Assembly (NCBI GenBank): GCA_027625915.1
Contig: JANTQA010000070.1
Location: forward strand, 8,375,001-8,439,000
Length of the DNA: 64,000 bases
Reading direction: 5' to 3'
Source of the DNA: Anaeramoeba flamelloides
Taxonomy: Eukaryota; Metamonada; Anaeramoebidae
The notes under the pieces are model-generated. The model did not search any database. It worked only from the letters and a program-made list of their open reading frames with translations, and was not told where the DNA came from. The position numbers and the translations under genes were made by a program. This document shows positions 45,501-57,085 of the stretch, one piece after another; position 1 is the first letter of the stretch; each line of letters starts with the position of its first letter.

Positions 45501-47676
45501 AATTAACAAGGTAATTTGTTTCTCAAATATTTTTTTTCAAATTAAAGTTTATCCCTGAAGAATTTGTTTAAAATTGACTTTACAAAAAAGAAGTAATTGT
45601 ACCAAATATTATTCCTAAGATCAATAAATAAATTTAATTTTGTTTTATTTTTTCTTTTTTAATTTTTTATTTATTTTGATTTCCTTTTTTTAATTGATAT
45701 AAAAATATATTACACTATGATATATTACACCCCCCTATTTATTTAAACATTCATTTACTTTGGTTAAAGAAATGATTTTAATGATTTGATTTCAAATTAA
45801 CTGGTGTGCTCTAAATTGGTAAAATGTGCTTATTTCCTTAAGGAATATCCGAATTTTAAGCACAGTAAATATTTAATTTTATAACCAACAACATATTTAT
45901 TAATTTAAAAGAATTTTTATACAAGAGATCTTGTTAAAATTTAAATTTTAGGATTTTTTTCAAAAATATGTGATTTTAGCAAAAACCATTTTCTCATAAG
46001 CTCAAATTTGAAATTTACCTCGAAAAGGTTACAAAATCAAAATTTAACCTGCTACTCGTTCTTTCCACTTTATTATTTTAGTGTTATATAGTTCCTGGTA
46101 ATGGTATATGATATATACTTTATTTAACTCTTACTTCGCATTCAGTTCAGATGATTTTAAAGTTGTTTTTAATTTTGAATTGTTATGTTGAAAATTTTTG
46201 GATAAAAAAGTGTTTTAAGGGTCTAGTCATTTACCGTGAAAAGGCACCATACTCAAGGGGTGACCTGTGACCAAAAAGGGTATTGTGAAATAGGCCTTCT
46301 TTTGGTTGACAAAATTCAAATAACAAAAAAAAAAATTCCATAGGATCTCTTTGACAAAAAATTCAACGAAGAAAAAGAGTTCTCAATTTCAAAAAATCAA
46401 AATTTTAAAAAAAAAAATTCATCTTTTCTCATTTTCTTTTTCAAAAGAGGTTAAATTTCTTTAATTTAAAACAAATTGATTTCTTGTATTTCGCAATCAA
46501 TTTTATTCGATTTAGTCTGATTTGTGGTTATTTTAAACCCCTCTAAAATTGACCAAGTAAGGATTAGGTAATAGTCTTTCAATAAAAATAACTCATTTGA
46601 AAAAAGAAAAAAAAGAAAAAAAAATCACCGAGATCTCAAAACGCGCCAAAGAGAGACACTTCAAACCTGACATAGCTGTTTTCAGAATTGTAATTGACAA
46701 CCATTCTAATTGGAAATTGAGTGTCGCTCTTTGGCGCTTTTTTCTAAAAATGTCCTCATTTTTGGTTGTTGATTTTTGGAGATCGATCGTACATCATAGG
46801 TTGGTTGGTTTTTGATTGTTGTTAGGTCCTCAATAAAATTACTAAAAAGTTTTTTTCCATTTCAGAATAATAAATTTCACCGTAATGACTCTACCCTTAA
46901 TTTGAAAAAATAAAACATCAAAAAATTGCAGTAACTTTGGTTTTTCTTCAACAAAGAACCAATTAAATGGTTTTTTGTCTTGCACAATTAGATTTCATCC
47001 TTTCATAGAACAGAAAATTTGGGTAGACCTTAAATTTGCGAAAACGAACAAATAATCAACGGATCTATGAATTTTTCGATATTTAACGAATTTCAGAATC
47101 GAATTAAGTTTTGAAAAAACACACTAATAGGTTACACAATCAAATTTTATTTTTGGTATTAGTGGCTATGAAATTATTTAAAGTTTTGTAGTATTTTTGG
47201 AATAAAAGCAAAATGCCCATTAACAAACAAAAAGACTTTTTTTTTTTTTTTTTTTTGGTATTTGTGTTAAATTTCAGAAGGTGATCTCAAATTGCTTTTT
47301 AGTTCACAACAAATCAACTTGTAATACCAAAAGTCGTCTTTTCAAAACGCTGTTTTAAAAATAATAGCATTTGGATAGATTGTCAAGGTGGGAAAATAAG
47401 AAATAAAAAAAAAAAAAAGAAAGAAAAAACAAACATTTCCCATTGTTAATAAAGGACGATCAAACATCATTAAAACCCCAATGAGCATGAACAAACATCC
47501 AAAAACAGATAGCCCAATTCCAATTGCTTTAAATTTTAAAAAAAAACGAAAAACAAAGAAAGAAATTATTCGAGGTAAGCAAGCCAAAATATTTTGTTAT
47601 TTGGTGATTTATAAAGTTTGGTTTAATGAATTAGATTAAAAGGGGTTAGAAAAGTACTTCGATTTTGACTGATCAT
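42527..47676 (-). CDS. GOT1: Golgi vesicle-transport protein GOT1, three exons
   Basis: Exons 47,676-47,658 (19 nt), 47,526-47,435 and 42,811-42,551 join in phase to about 124 residues; reading on past 42,551 reaches TAA at 42,527. The first exon gives MISQNR, then IGIGLSVFGCLFMLIGVL and FDRPLLTMGN. The last exon continues with LLFLGGITFLLGINRTKTFF, LGIFLVIIGWTIIGLIIE and GGFLPSVLNFLRWVPG. This is the GOT1/SFT2 layout of four membrane helices in two hairpins, with the family's FD-x-x-LL-x-x-GN, IGW and GGF(F/L)P motifs. GOT1 is a Golgi membrane protein acting in ER-to-Golgi and Golgi transport. Intron 1 is 131 nt; intron 2 is 4,623 nt and lies exactly after GN. The first 19-nt exon is inferred from the conserved MIS start. 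The C-terminal few residues are uncertain because a short extra intron could follow (GTATTT at 42,550). Confidence 0.87.
43100..44760 (+). pseudogene. decayed coding relic of unknown family
   Basis: Protein-like stretches in changing + strand frames (for example GKILENDLLIRQSWKIFQSS, KSHKFQKTARLKCQSI and AEIDPEFQKKYIATHIV) with balanced residue use and GC above the neighbourhood. Many breaks. It probably was a mobile element or a foreign gene; I recognise no catalytic motif. It runs opposite to the host gene GOT1, inside its intron. Confidence 0.4.
46640..46742. repeat. GC-rich hairpin element of about 100 bp
   Basis: GCGCCAAAGAGAGACACT near the left end pairs with AGTGTCGCTCTTTGGCGC at the right, giving a stem of about 18 bp around an unrelated loop of about 65 bp. 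Its composition is unlike the AT-rich intron around it. It is probably a tiny MITE. I found no second copy. Confidence 0.7.
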
Positions 47677-49454
47677 TACAAATAAACTTTATTTGATTTA
47701 GAAAAGAATAAAAAATGAAATACAATTGAGAAAATGTGTTTCTTGTTGTGGTTTGTATTAATTCTTTTTGAATTTAGAGTGAGTGAGAAGAAAGAAAACC
47801 TCACACCAGTAATTATAGGTATATTTTTTTACTTTAGTAAGTTTTTTGTTTTATAATTGCAATAATTTTGCTCCTTCATGCTTTAAAATAGAAAAAACAA
47901 GAAATTTAATTAAGGGAGGATAAACGAGAAGTCAACATTTCACTCTTTTCGAACTATTTCAAATAAAACAAAGTTTTTTACTTTGGGTATGACTGGTTGA
48001 TTCTGATTACGATGTTTTCCAATTAAAAAATGAAAATTTTTAATTCACATTTCAAAATCTTTTTCTAGTTTAGTAGTTGAAGTAAAATCCAAAGATCTTT
48101 TCAACATCTTTTAGAAATGATAATTTTATACAATAAATTAAACTTCACAAGTTAACTCTAAAAAAATTTTTTTAATCTGTTAATTTGATTGTAGTAGTAA
48201 TAATTAATATCATTTTGGAAATCAAAATAAAAATTTTCATGTATTAATTGGAAAATAACAGTATTTAAAGAAATTTATATAGAATGTTTTTGTATTATTT
48301 TTTTTGCTCATAAAATAAAATATAGTAATAGAATATCAAGTTGATTTGTTTAATCTACTTTTGGGGATATTAAATGATTAACTTTTATTCTTAGCTCAAC
48401 ATTCTTTTGTGATATTTTATTTTATGCTTGGAAAAAAATTATATAAATTATTGTATCGGTAAGGGTACTTTAAATACTCAAAATCAACAAAACCACAACT
48501 AAATAAACAAGACATTTTTCAGATCCAATTGTAAATCAAAAAAAAAAGGTGAAAGTGTTAACTTCTGGTTTGAGACTCTTATTTTTATGTTAACTTAATC
48601 TAAAATTTAAAAGGAACAATATGAATTAGATCAAAATAACAAAAAAGAGATGATAAACCATCTGGAGATCTTTCATTTTGTATTAAACCTTTTTGTGAAA
48701 TATTTTGAATTTAAAATTCTGTATTTAAAAAATGATTGTGTCAAGAGATTTTTGAACTAAAGAGAATTAAAAATATCGAATACACTTAATATTGGTATAT
48801 TCTCAGTGAATTTTTTATTTTTAGTTGTAAACAATATGTCCTTTGTAAAAAAAAGTACTATTTTTTTCTGATTAATATTTTTCAAAATCTAGCTTTATAA
48901 CTAAATTCAATTAAACACTGGAATAAAAATTTTTAGAATAAAAAACCTCTCAACTTTTGAATACCCAAAATATTTTTTGAAATTACTGTTCATTTTTTAT
49001 ATTTTTTTTATAAAAAATTGGGGTTGAGAAAAAATAGAAATCAAAGAAAAAGTTAAAATATTAAATTATGTTTTTTTCTAGAGAGTAAATCTTTATAAAT
49101 AACTTTTTTTTTAATTTTACCAGTTTAAAAATAAAAAAAAAACATTTGAAGGAAAAATTAGTACTTTTGTGAAAAGAAAATCCCCAGAATTTAGAATTTA
49201 TTTTAGTAAATGAGTTAAAATAAGATACTGAATCTAAAAATATCCATAATTTCAACTTTGAATTTAATAATTTCGGTAAAAAAATGATTTCAAGAAAAAG
49301 TTAACTGGAAACTTTATTTATTTTTATTTTTTCATTTAGTTTTTTTTAATTTTCTTCATAGGGAGGTATTTGTTTACTTTTCCATTAATAGTGTTTTTTG
49401 GGTTGTAATGACATATTAAAAAATAATAATATTTCTAATATTATAATAAAAAAA
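47677..49454. other. AT-rich intergenic DNA
   Basis: Holds the 5' flank of GOT1. No gene or repeat was recognised. Confidence 0.4.
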
Positions 49455-49880
49455 GATCCAACATGCTTATTAGTCTTAGTGGGTAAAAAACTTATTTTTG
49501 AGTCTTTAATAAATTTTCTAAATAAAAATTTAGGAATTTGGGTAGTGTCGTAGAGTGCCTAGGTTTTCTTGGGGTTTTGTATTTTATTTGTTAAGTGTTC
49601 TCGGTTTCATGAGTTTTCTGTTTATTTGCGAAGTGTTCTAGGTTTTTTTGGGTTTTCTATTTATTTGGAAAATCAATAGATTTTCATTAGGTTTTTTTTA
49701 CTTTTCGAAATAAACCAAAAATTTATTAATATTTTCTGTTTATTTCAAAAGGTAAAAAAAACCTAGAACACTTCACAAATAAATAGAAAACTCAAAAAAA
49801 TCTAACGAAAATCTATTGATTTTCCAAATAAACAGAAAACTCAAGAAAACCTAATGGCAAACAAGAAGTGTTAATAACCC
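49455..49880 (-). repeat. palindrome-rich modular foldback, copy B
   Basis: Inverted relative of 36,000-36,720. It shares the 'cttagtgggtaa' flank, the 'aaaatcaatagattttc' module, 'aagtgttctaggttttt' and 'aacctaatggcaa'. Shorter than copy A. Confidence 0.75.
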
Positions 49881-50082
49881 CTCCCTTCAATAAAAAAAAA
49901 AAAAAAAAAAAGATAAAAATATTTTTATAAACATTTTATTATTTTATTTCAATTCAAAATAATTCTATAATGGGATTTATATTTTATTTAAATACTAATA
50001 TTGAAAAATTAATTTAATTTCTTTTAACATCAAAAAGAAAAGAAAAGAAAAGAAAAGGAAATAAATTTCGAAAATGAAAGAA
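49881..50082. other. 3' flank of the C2-MUN gene
   Basis: Short A-rich stretch with an aaaag run (50,037-50,057). Nothing else is seen. Confidence 0.4.
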
Positions 50083-53000
50083 TTAATTTTTAAATTTAAT
50101 ATTTTTATATTTTTTTAACATTTTTTGAGCAATTTTATCTTTTTGTTTTCTTATTCGAAAGATTCGAAACAAAATTTCAATTTCAGAAATTTGAATTTCA
50201 TTTTCATTAGGGTGGTAATCTGACCCCGAAGTATTGTGGAATAATGTAGCCAAATATTTAGTATCTCTGCAATAATAATCCAAAATGATTTCCAGAATTG
50301 AATTTAGCTTATTGATATCTTTCATTTTCAGGCCTTCTCCCTGTGCATTGAAAAAGTCTTTCAAAATATCTATTGATAACGAAATAATGATGATTTCATT
50401 TTTTTCCAAAATCAATTTTCGATATCGATTATCAGGGATTATTTTAATATCTGAGGAGAAGGGCAAAACTACTTTGATCAGGTTATTTATTAGTGATTGA
50501 TAAATTTTGTACAAAAGCTTTTTAAAAACATATCCATAGAGATTTTTCACTAAAAGCTGTAAGTGGATATTTAAATAGGTAATTAGGGGGTCCAATAATG
50601 AAACAACATATTCTGTGTTTATTATTAATTCTGATTGGTTAAAGGATTTGTTATTATTGCTGTTACTAAACCCAAAGAAATTTTTTGCATTATCAAATTT
50701 TGATTTTTTTTTTGATAAATTAATTTTGATATTTCTTTTATGCCATTCGATCATCGATAGTAAAGCCAAAAGGAATTGATCTTCCATAAAGCTGACAAAA
50801 TGATCTAAAATTTCATTAAGGCTATCCTTTTGGTACACTAATATATTATCAATCATTTCATTCAAATTTAAGTTTGATTTTTTTTCATTGCCATTGTTGC
50901 CACCGTGCACATCATTCTCCTTCTTGCTGGCATTCTTATTTTTCTTCCCCATCTCATTGTCATCATTTTTTTTTTCATTATCTTGTTTGTCCGAATAATT
51001 TTTTCTTATGTGTGTAGTGTACATTTCGATTTCTTCATATAATTCATAGAATAAATGTGCGCAATTGTAAATATCGTTCATTATGATACAAACATTTTTA
51101 CTAATATTTAAATTCTCCTCAATTGTCTTTGGATTTATTATTTTTTTATTATTAGTGTTGTTACTATTGCTATTGTTTTCTTTATTATTATTAATTGTGA
51201 TTTGCTTATTTATATTTTTAAAATTATGTTTCAAAATGTTATTAAAGGAAAGCTCATCTTTTATTTGGGAATTTTGGAATATATCCTTAGATTTTAACAA
51301 TAGCTTGTTCAAATAAAATTTAAAAATTTGGCTACTAATTAAAAAAAATTTCTCTATGATTGGGCAAAAGGAAGGCGAGTTAAAATCTAATTTTTTCAAG
51401 AATTCGAAGCTTTCAAATAAAGCAGAAAAAAGATCTAGTGTTGAAGAAGAATGTAATAAATTCTCTGAAATTGGGATAAACTTATCCACTTCAATCATTC
51501 TTTCAACCCATTCAATCATTATCACTTGCTGATTTAAAACAAAGTTTTCAAAAATTGGGAAAAATAGGGTATAATTATCGATTTTTGGTAATCCAATGTT
51601 CAAATTGTTTTCAATTTTTGAAACGACCTTGTTATAGGATAGGATTTGTTGCCAAAGATGGAAAATATCTGCGCCAGGCGCTTTAATTATTTTTAACAAA
51701 ATTTGTAAATCTTGATTGATTAACTGCGTATAAGTTTTTGTTGAAAGCAAATCAATTTCTAAATTTTTTTCAAAGACTTTGGAAATGACAAAATAATTAT
51801 GAATGTCTTGGATTTCTTTGAGAATATATTTTATTGAATAGCTTAAGTTATATCCATGCTTGTAATATGTTGGATTTTCCAAGTTCTCAATGGTTTTTAA
51901 TAGCTGCGTATCAATGGTTGAAAAGGTTTTGTTGTTGTTGTTGTTGTTGTTTTCATTCTCCTGCTCGTCCGTGTTGTTCTTGCCGTTATCTCCGTTAACA
52001 TTGTAACTTTCGTTGATTAATTTAAGATTGGTGTTCACTTCTAATTCCGATTTCATTTTTATTAAATTATAATTATTGGTAATGCCTTTGCTCCAAAGTT
52101 TATGAAATATCGTTTTGACTTTATCATTTGAAATTTCAATCTCCAATTTTAATTTTTCCATATTATAGATTAACATCTTTTCATTCAAAATTTCAGATTC
52201 TTCTTCTTCGATTTTTTCTAAATTTTTTTTTTCATTTCCATTTTCATTTTGAGAATTCAACAAATAATTAAAGCTAGTATTGTTATTCTCCATTTGAATA
52301 TATGTAAAATTAAATGATTTGTGTAATTTTTTCAGGTAAATTGTGTTGAGCCATTCATCAATTAAAATAATTTTTTTCATAATAATTTTTAAACGTTTCA
52401 CTGCGCCCTTTGGTTCATTCTTTGGGAAAATTGTTGAAAATTTACTAAAGGGATAATAAATTATTTGTTTTAAATATACTAAACTGTTTTTAAATGTTTT
52501 TTTTTCATAAATAGTAAAGTCATTCCATTTTGAATCGAAAAATAAAAAATCTAATGTTTTTTCTAATTCTTTGATTAATAAGAGATCATATTTAAAATTT
52601 ACAATGATTCTTTTCAAATAAATTAAATTAAAATAAATTTCACCAATACCAAATCTATATTTAAACTCTTGCAATAGTAAGTTATAATAATTTGGTATTA
52701 ATTTTGTTTCATTAATTAAATTATCATCCCAGTCCTCGTTTCCTTCGCGTTCAAGCTTTAATTGTTCTTTTTCATTTATGCCATACCCTTCTTCATCATC
52801 ATTATCGCTCTGGTTTGATTTTATATTATCAAAATTAATTAAATAATTCATTATTATTTTGAATATCCGATGAAAATTTACAAATTTAATATTTTTATTT
52901 TTATTTTCAACACTATTAGACTCTTTATCATTTCCATTTCCATTTTCATTTTCATTTCCATTTCCATTTCCATTTCCATTTTCAGTTTCATTTTCATTTT

Positions 53001-55017
53001 CATTTTCATTTTGATTATTTTGATTATTTTGAGATTTTAATTTCCTTAATTCTTTTTGACTTAATGGCTTTTTCATGGAAGGGTATTTAACTATCGTCAA
53101 ACTATTTTCAACTTTAACGCAACTTAATTTCACTTTCACCTTACCACATACTTTAGATCTTTTACTCCTTTTTTCCAAATCAAACCATATTTTTTTTTTT
53201 AATTTCTTTTTTTTCGAATTAAGGTATTCCTTGACGGGGAAATCGACCTTGCCCAAGAATTTACAGGATTCAATTTTGAATTTGGCAACTTTGGACAAAT
53301 TTTTGTTTGGGCAAATCTCGTCAAATAAAGTTAGTTCAATAACATCATTTTCAATATCAAAAATTTTGAATTCAAATTTCTCGGTAGGCTTCCATTTAGG
53401 GTTTGTTGTGTTGGGTATTGTTGTAGATCTGCCTTCATATCTCCCCAAATTGATTTTGATAAACGGGTTGCATACCTTATTTTTTCTTTTTGCTAGCAGC
53501 CCCTGGGCTTCATATATTTGAACACGAAACTTGGCAACTGCTTCCCAATTTTTTTTCTTCCTGTTTTGTGTTTTTTTATTTTTCTTTTGGTTTTCCTGCT
53601 GCAATTTTAAATAATAGTCTTGCTCCTGTGAAATTTCCATCTCGAATTTCTTTAATTTCTTATTCATTAAATCTATATTGTTCATTTCCTTCGTTTTCCA
53701 TTTGTCGAAATATTCCTTGAGTAAAAAGCTATTCTGATTATAAAAATAATGATCTTCGATCGAGTTTTGCCTTTCTTGTAGAAATTTGTTGTTAGTCGAG
53801 ACCATCCTCCAGCCTAGGACCCTGTCAAGGATTTCATTATGATCGCTTTGATCCAAATTAAATTTTTGTAATATCGATTCACACATGCCCCTTAATTTGT
53901 TTACCCACTGTTTGATTTCTTTTTCACTTTCCTCAATCAAGCATTTTAAATTCTTGACAAACAATATTTTCAATTCACCATTGATTTTTTTTTTATATTT
54001 GCTCGCCATCAGCTCTTCAAATGAATCATAAATGATCGACAATTTGTAGATTTCGTTCACATTGACCAGCCTTTCAATTAACCCCAATTGCTGGCGCGCA
54101 AATCTTTCCAAAACCTTTCTCCAGAGGATATTAATTTCCTCTTCCTTTTCGGTGGTTTTTTTCAGTTTTAGGCGGTTTCTTTTTGTTTTTACTTGCTCCT
54201 CACGAGGCCTATTGTAGATTTTTGTTTCGTACTCAATCGGCATTGGCGATGTGACGGTATTTACATACTCCCGAATGACTTTTTTGATCCTTTGAAATCG
54301 TTTTCGTGTCAAATGTGTTTCAGGTCTGCCAAATGTCGTGAAGATATCTAAGGCCTCACGAAATGAATCGAATTTCTTTTCATCTCTGCTTAGTAATTTG
54401 AAAGGAAAAAGCATACAGATCAAAATATACCGATACACTTTATCTAAAGAGATTTTTTGTTTTGGTAAATTTTGTTTTGATTTTGTTTCCACAATTCTTT
54501 TTCTTATAATTCGACCATTCCTTATTGTAGGCCTTTTCTTCATTTGTAAATTTGTTCTTCTTTTCATTCGTGAAAAACCGTTTTTTTCTTTACAAAGCAA
54601 ATTTACTTTTTTGTTTTCTTCATTTTTTACATACCTGACGTTTTTGGTATTGCTTGTGCTTTGGTTTCCTTTGTTTATTTTTTCTTTGTTTACTTCATTT
54701 TTTTTTTCGATTTCTCTTTCCTTTTCGATTTCTTTTTTTTCTTGTTGTTCTTTTTCTTTTTGTTTTTCGTTTTCGTTTTCTTTTTGTTTTTGTTTTTTAT
54801 TTTCATTTTGGATTTTCTTTTCTTCAAATTCGTTCAAAGTTATTGACAGTTTCCCATAGTGACGATTAATTAATTTGAATGTCGAATTAGATCTAATTGT
54901 TTTTAATTCATTACGAGATCTAGTTTTTGGTGTGTTGTTTAATAAAGCTCGATCTTGAAGAGAAGATAAAGAGCATTCGTTACTCCATTCTAAAGGTGAA
55001 AAATTTTCTTCATTCAT
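50083..55017 (-). CDS. C2-domain MUN (Munc13-type) protein, 1,644 aa
   Basis: One unspliced frame. Residues about 75-120 are a charged Glu/Lys/Gln/Asn run. A helical N-terminal region (about 195-430) follows. A C2 domain spans about 490-637 (KFRVQIYEAQGLLAKRKNKV, NPFIKINLGRYEGRSTTIP, TTNPKWKPTEKFEFKIFD, VIELTLFDEI). Of the aspartates that bind calcium in C2 domains few are visible, so calcium binding is doubtful. Residues about 665-702 are an NENEN/GNGNG repeat. A MUN-like helical domain follows (about 770-1,600): EFKYRFGIGEIYFNLIYL at its start, and an MHD2-type end with LLDPLITYLNIHLQLLVKNL and LKDFFNAQGEGLKMKDI, which fits the family's 'FFhA-x-GeGl' signature. Munc13, BAIAP3 and CATCHR-like MUN proteins tether and prime vesicles for SNARE fusion, so exocytosis or endosome recycling is likely. 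Confidence 0.85.
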   Translation of the reverse strand: MNEENFSPLEWSNECSLSSLQDRALLNNTPKTRSRNELKTIRSNSTFKLINRHYGKLSITLNEFEEKKIQNENKKQKQKENENEKQKEKEQQEKKEIEKEREIEKKNEVNKEKINKGNQSTSNTKNVRYVKNEENKKVNLLCKEKNGFSRMKRRTNLQMKKRPTIRNGRIIRKRIVETKSKQNLPKQKISLDKVYRYILICMLFPFKLLSRDEKKFDSFREALDIFTTFGRPETHLTRKRFQRIKKVIREYVNTVTSPMPIEYETKIYNRPREEQVKTKRNRLKLKKTTEKEEEINILWRKVLERFARQQLGLIERLVNVNEIYKLSIIYDSFEELMASKYKKKINGELKILFVKNLKCLIEESEKEIKQWVNKLRGMCESILQKFNLDQSDHNEILDRVLGWRMVSTNNKFLQERQNSIEDHYFYNQNSFLLKEYFDKWKTKEMNNIDLMNKKLKKFEMEISQEQDYYLKLQQENQKKNKKTQNRKKKNWEAVAKFRVQIYEAQGLLAKRKNKVCNPFIKINLGRYEGRSTTIPNTTNPKWKPTEKFEFKIFDIENDVIELTLFDEICPNKNLSKVAKFKIESCKFLGKVDFPVKEYLNSKKKKLKKKIWFDLEKRSKRSKVCGKVKVKLSCVKVENSLTIVKYPSMKKPLSQKELRKLKSQNNQNNQNENENENETENGNGNGNGNENENGNGNDKESNSVENKNKNIKFVNFHRIFKIIMNYLINFDNIKSNQSDNDDEEGYGINEKEQLKLEREGNEDWDDNLINETKLIPNYYNLLLQEFKYRFGIGEIYFNLIYLKRIIVNFKYDLLLIKELEKTLDFLFFDSKWNDFTIYEKKTFKNSLVYLKQIIYYPFSKFSTIFPKNEPKGAVKRLKIIMKKIILIDEWLNTIYLKKLHKSFNFTYIQMENNNTSFNYLLNSQNENGNEKKNLEKIEEEESEILNEKMLIYNMEKLKLEIEISNDKVKTIFHKLWSKGITNNYNLIKMKSELEVNTNLKLINESYNVNGDNGKNNTDEQENENNNNNNNKTFSTIDTQLLKTIENLENPTYYKHGYNLSYSIKYILKEIQDIHNYFVISKVFEKNLEIDLLSTKTYTQLINQDLQILLKIIKAPGADIFHLWQQILSYNKVVSKIENNLNIGLPKIDNYTLFFPIFENFVLNQQVIMIEWVERMIEVDKFIPISENLLHSSSTLDLFSALFESFEFLKKLDFNSPSFCPIIEKFFLISSQIFKFYLNKLLLKSKDIFQNSQIKDELSFNNILKHNFKNINKQITINNNKENNSNSNNTNNKKIINPKTIEENLNISKNVCIIMNDIYNCAHLFYELYEEIEMYTTHIRKNYSDKQDNEKKNDDNEMGKKNKNASKKENDVHGGNNGNEKKSNLNLNEMIDNILVYQKDSLNEILDHFVSFMEDQFLLALLSMIEWHKRNIKINLSKKKSKFDNAKNFFGFSNSNNNKSFNQSELIINTEYVVSLLDPLITYLNIHLQLLVKNLYGYVFKKLLYKIYQSLINNLIKVVLPFSSDIKIIPDNRYRKLILEKNEIIIISLSIDILKDFFNAQGEGLKMKDINKLNSILEIILDYYCRDTKYLATLFHNTSGSDYHPNENEIQISEIEILFRIFRIRKQKDKIAQKMLKKYKNIKFKN

Positions 55018-55849
55018 TCCTACAGATTGAAAAATAAAAATGAAATTTATTTTTTAAATTTCAAATTCTGTTTGCAATCTTTTGTTATTCAAATCTTTTT
55101 TAACTTGTTTTTTTGTTTTGGTAAGTGGAATTTTAGAGATCCCTTGTCTGATTTGTAATTCAAAAAATATGTATTTTTTTTTTTTAAATAGTTTTGTTTA
55201 AAGTGAAGTTTTATACCTAATTTAACCTATCTTCAAGATTATTGTTTTTCAAGAGAGTTTATATTTTTTGGAAATATTGTTTCTCAAACAATAATAACTC
55301 TTATGAAGAACTATTTATCTGTTTTTACAAATTTTCCGATTTGGATCAAACCATTTTTTATTTTTCCAAAACCCTGAAAAAAAATATTTTAATAAGAATC
55401 TGTCGATATCAACCCAAGAATTGTCCATTTTAGATAAGGAAATAAATATTTTTAAATCTAATATTGACACATCTTTACGTTTATGCTTACAAAAACCATT
55501 TTTATTATTACTTTTTTTGTCTGAAAAATTTTTTTCCCATTTAAAAATGATTTCTTTCAAATCCTGAACAAACATCAAATTTTCAAATTTTGGCATTCCT
55601 TCAGCAGATAATTTATTGAATGATTTATATTACATTTCTGAGTGTATTAAATTTCCAAAGAATTGTTATAGGATCTATTAGCCTTGAAATATAGTGATAG
55701 AAGAGAATTTTATTGATTTTAGTCTCTAATATACAGATATTCTTGATGTTTTTTACTTTTGAGGGGTTGTCTTGAATTTTACACTTAGTGTAGCTATTTT
55801 TTGATTTATCGTTAAGTGAGATGTAACACTAATCAACAATCCTTTTTTA
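55018..55849. other. 5' flank of the C2-MUN gene with a 93-codon ORF
   Basis: The minus-strand ORF at 55,596-55,315 starts MPKFENLMFVQDLKEIIFKW and has better residue balance than chance ORFs here, with six Trp codons in 93. No motif is recognised; it could be a small gene, an upstream exon or element debris. Confidence 0.35.
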
Positions 55850-57085
55850 AAGTAAAGAACTAATCCAAAAAAATTTTACTACATCTTTCAATACAAAAAA
55901 ATTTAAAAATCTGATTACCAAAAGAGTAATAATACTTTTAAGCTATTATTCAGAAATGAATAATTATTTTTAAAAGTTTAGATCCATTTTTCTCATTTTC
56001 TAAAAGTTCAAGATCCAATATTTTTCTGAATTATTTAAAAAAAAATAATTTTCTTTAAAGGAAGAAAGGAATCTTAATATCTGTAAAGGAATTGTATCAA
56101 AATACACGATTAAAATTAAATTATACAGTTGGAAAATAAATATGGTTTAAAAATCTAGTTTATTTAAAAAAATTTACAATAGTTCGTTTTAACTTAAAAA
56201 AAATTATTCAAAGACAACGGATTATTTGATTCAAAGAACAGTTCAAATAAATTTTTTTATACTTTTTCTTGAACAAAAAAATATGAGAAAAATGTCCAAA
56301 ATATTACATTATTAATTCTTTCCAAAATATCTTTTTTTGTACATGGAAAATCCGGGTTATAATCTAAGGAATTGCATTTTTAATTTGATTATTTCAAAAT
56401 AATATTTAATAACACAATCTTAATTGTTCCACTAGATTCATAAACACACAGATTAAGTGCCTCAATAGGTTTTACAATTAATATTTCTCAATTTTTTTTA
56501 AGATTTTCAAACAAATAAAATGAATTTAAATTAATAATTCTAATATATATATAAATTAATTAATTTATTCAAATTACTTATTCTAAATAGTAAAAGTTTA
56601 TTGTATATACTCTAAAAAATTGAAAATAAGAATATTAGATAACCGTTTAATTTCTCGAAAAGTTAATAAATTATTAAAAAATAAAATAAATCATCTATTA
56701 TTTTTAAGATCTCCAAGTAATCATTATTTGAATTATTTTTCTTGCAGTTTGTAAAATAAGTTTAAAGGTTCAAGGTTATTTGTTCATACAGACTCTCAGA
56801 AATTACTAAAAGTGGGATTTCCTCAAAATAAAAAGAATTTTTCTGCAAATTTTTCTGCAAATTTTTCTTTTTCTAGTTTGATCCAAAAATCCAAAACAAA
56901 AAAGGATCTAGATCTTTTTACCAAAAATTAATTGGGAAAAATAAATTCTTATAAAAATGAGAACTCATTTCTCAAAAGTCGGCAAAGGAGGTTTTTATCA
57001 TGTTAAATCGAATTCTTGTGAAAAAAAAAGTACTCTATTACACTGTGGGGGGGAAAAAATAAGAGTTACTGGTACCTTAACGAAA
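55850..57085. repeat. long AT-rich dispersed repeat, copy C
   Basis: Aligns over its whole length with 9,890-11,325 in the same orientation, including 'cagactc-cagaaattac-aaaagtg', 'aaaaaggatct-gatcttt' and the end 'aataagagttact'. A short internal duplication ('tttttctgcaaa') occurs near 56,840. No coding. Confidence 0.75.

Larger units (their letters stand above)
42812..47434 (-). other. 4.6-kb intron 2 of GOT1
   Basis: Donor GTTTGT (as in the E2F-like gene) and acceptor AATAG. The conserved protein sequence on both sides supports the join. It holds a decayed coding relic (43,100-44,760), a small GC-rich hairpin element (46,640-46,742) and a single GACTAGTC-like end near 46,205. It is about twelve times longer than the coding sequence of the gene. 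Confidence 0.85.

Noticed and set aside
46200-46310. GC-richer stretch that might be a tRNA
   Set aside because: No cloverleaf arms or T-loop sequence could be drawn.
46597-46815. 72-codon ORF over the GC-rich hairpin
   Set aside because: Better explained by the inverted repeat; no motif and inside the GOT1 intron.
54338-54869. Phe-rich ORFs on + opposite the C2-MUN gene
   Set aside because: They mirror the Lys/Glu/Asn low-complexity run on the real coding strand.
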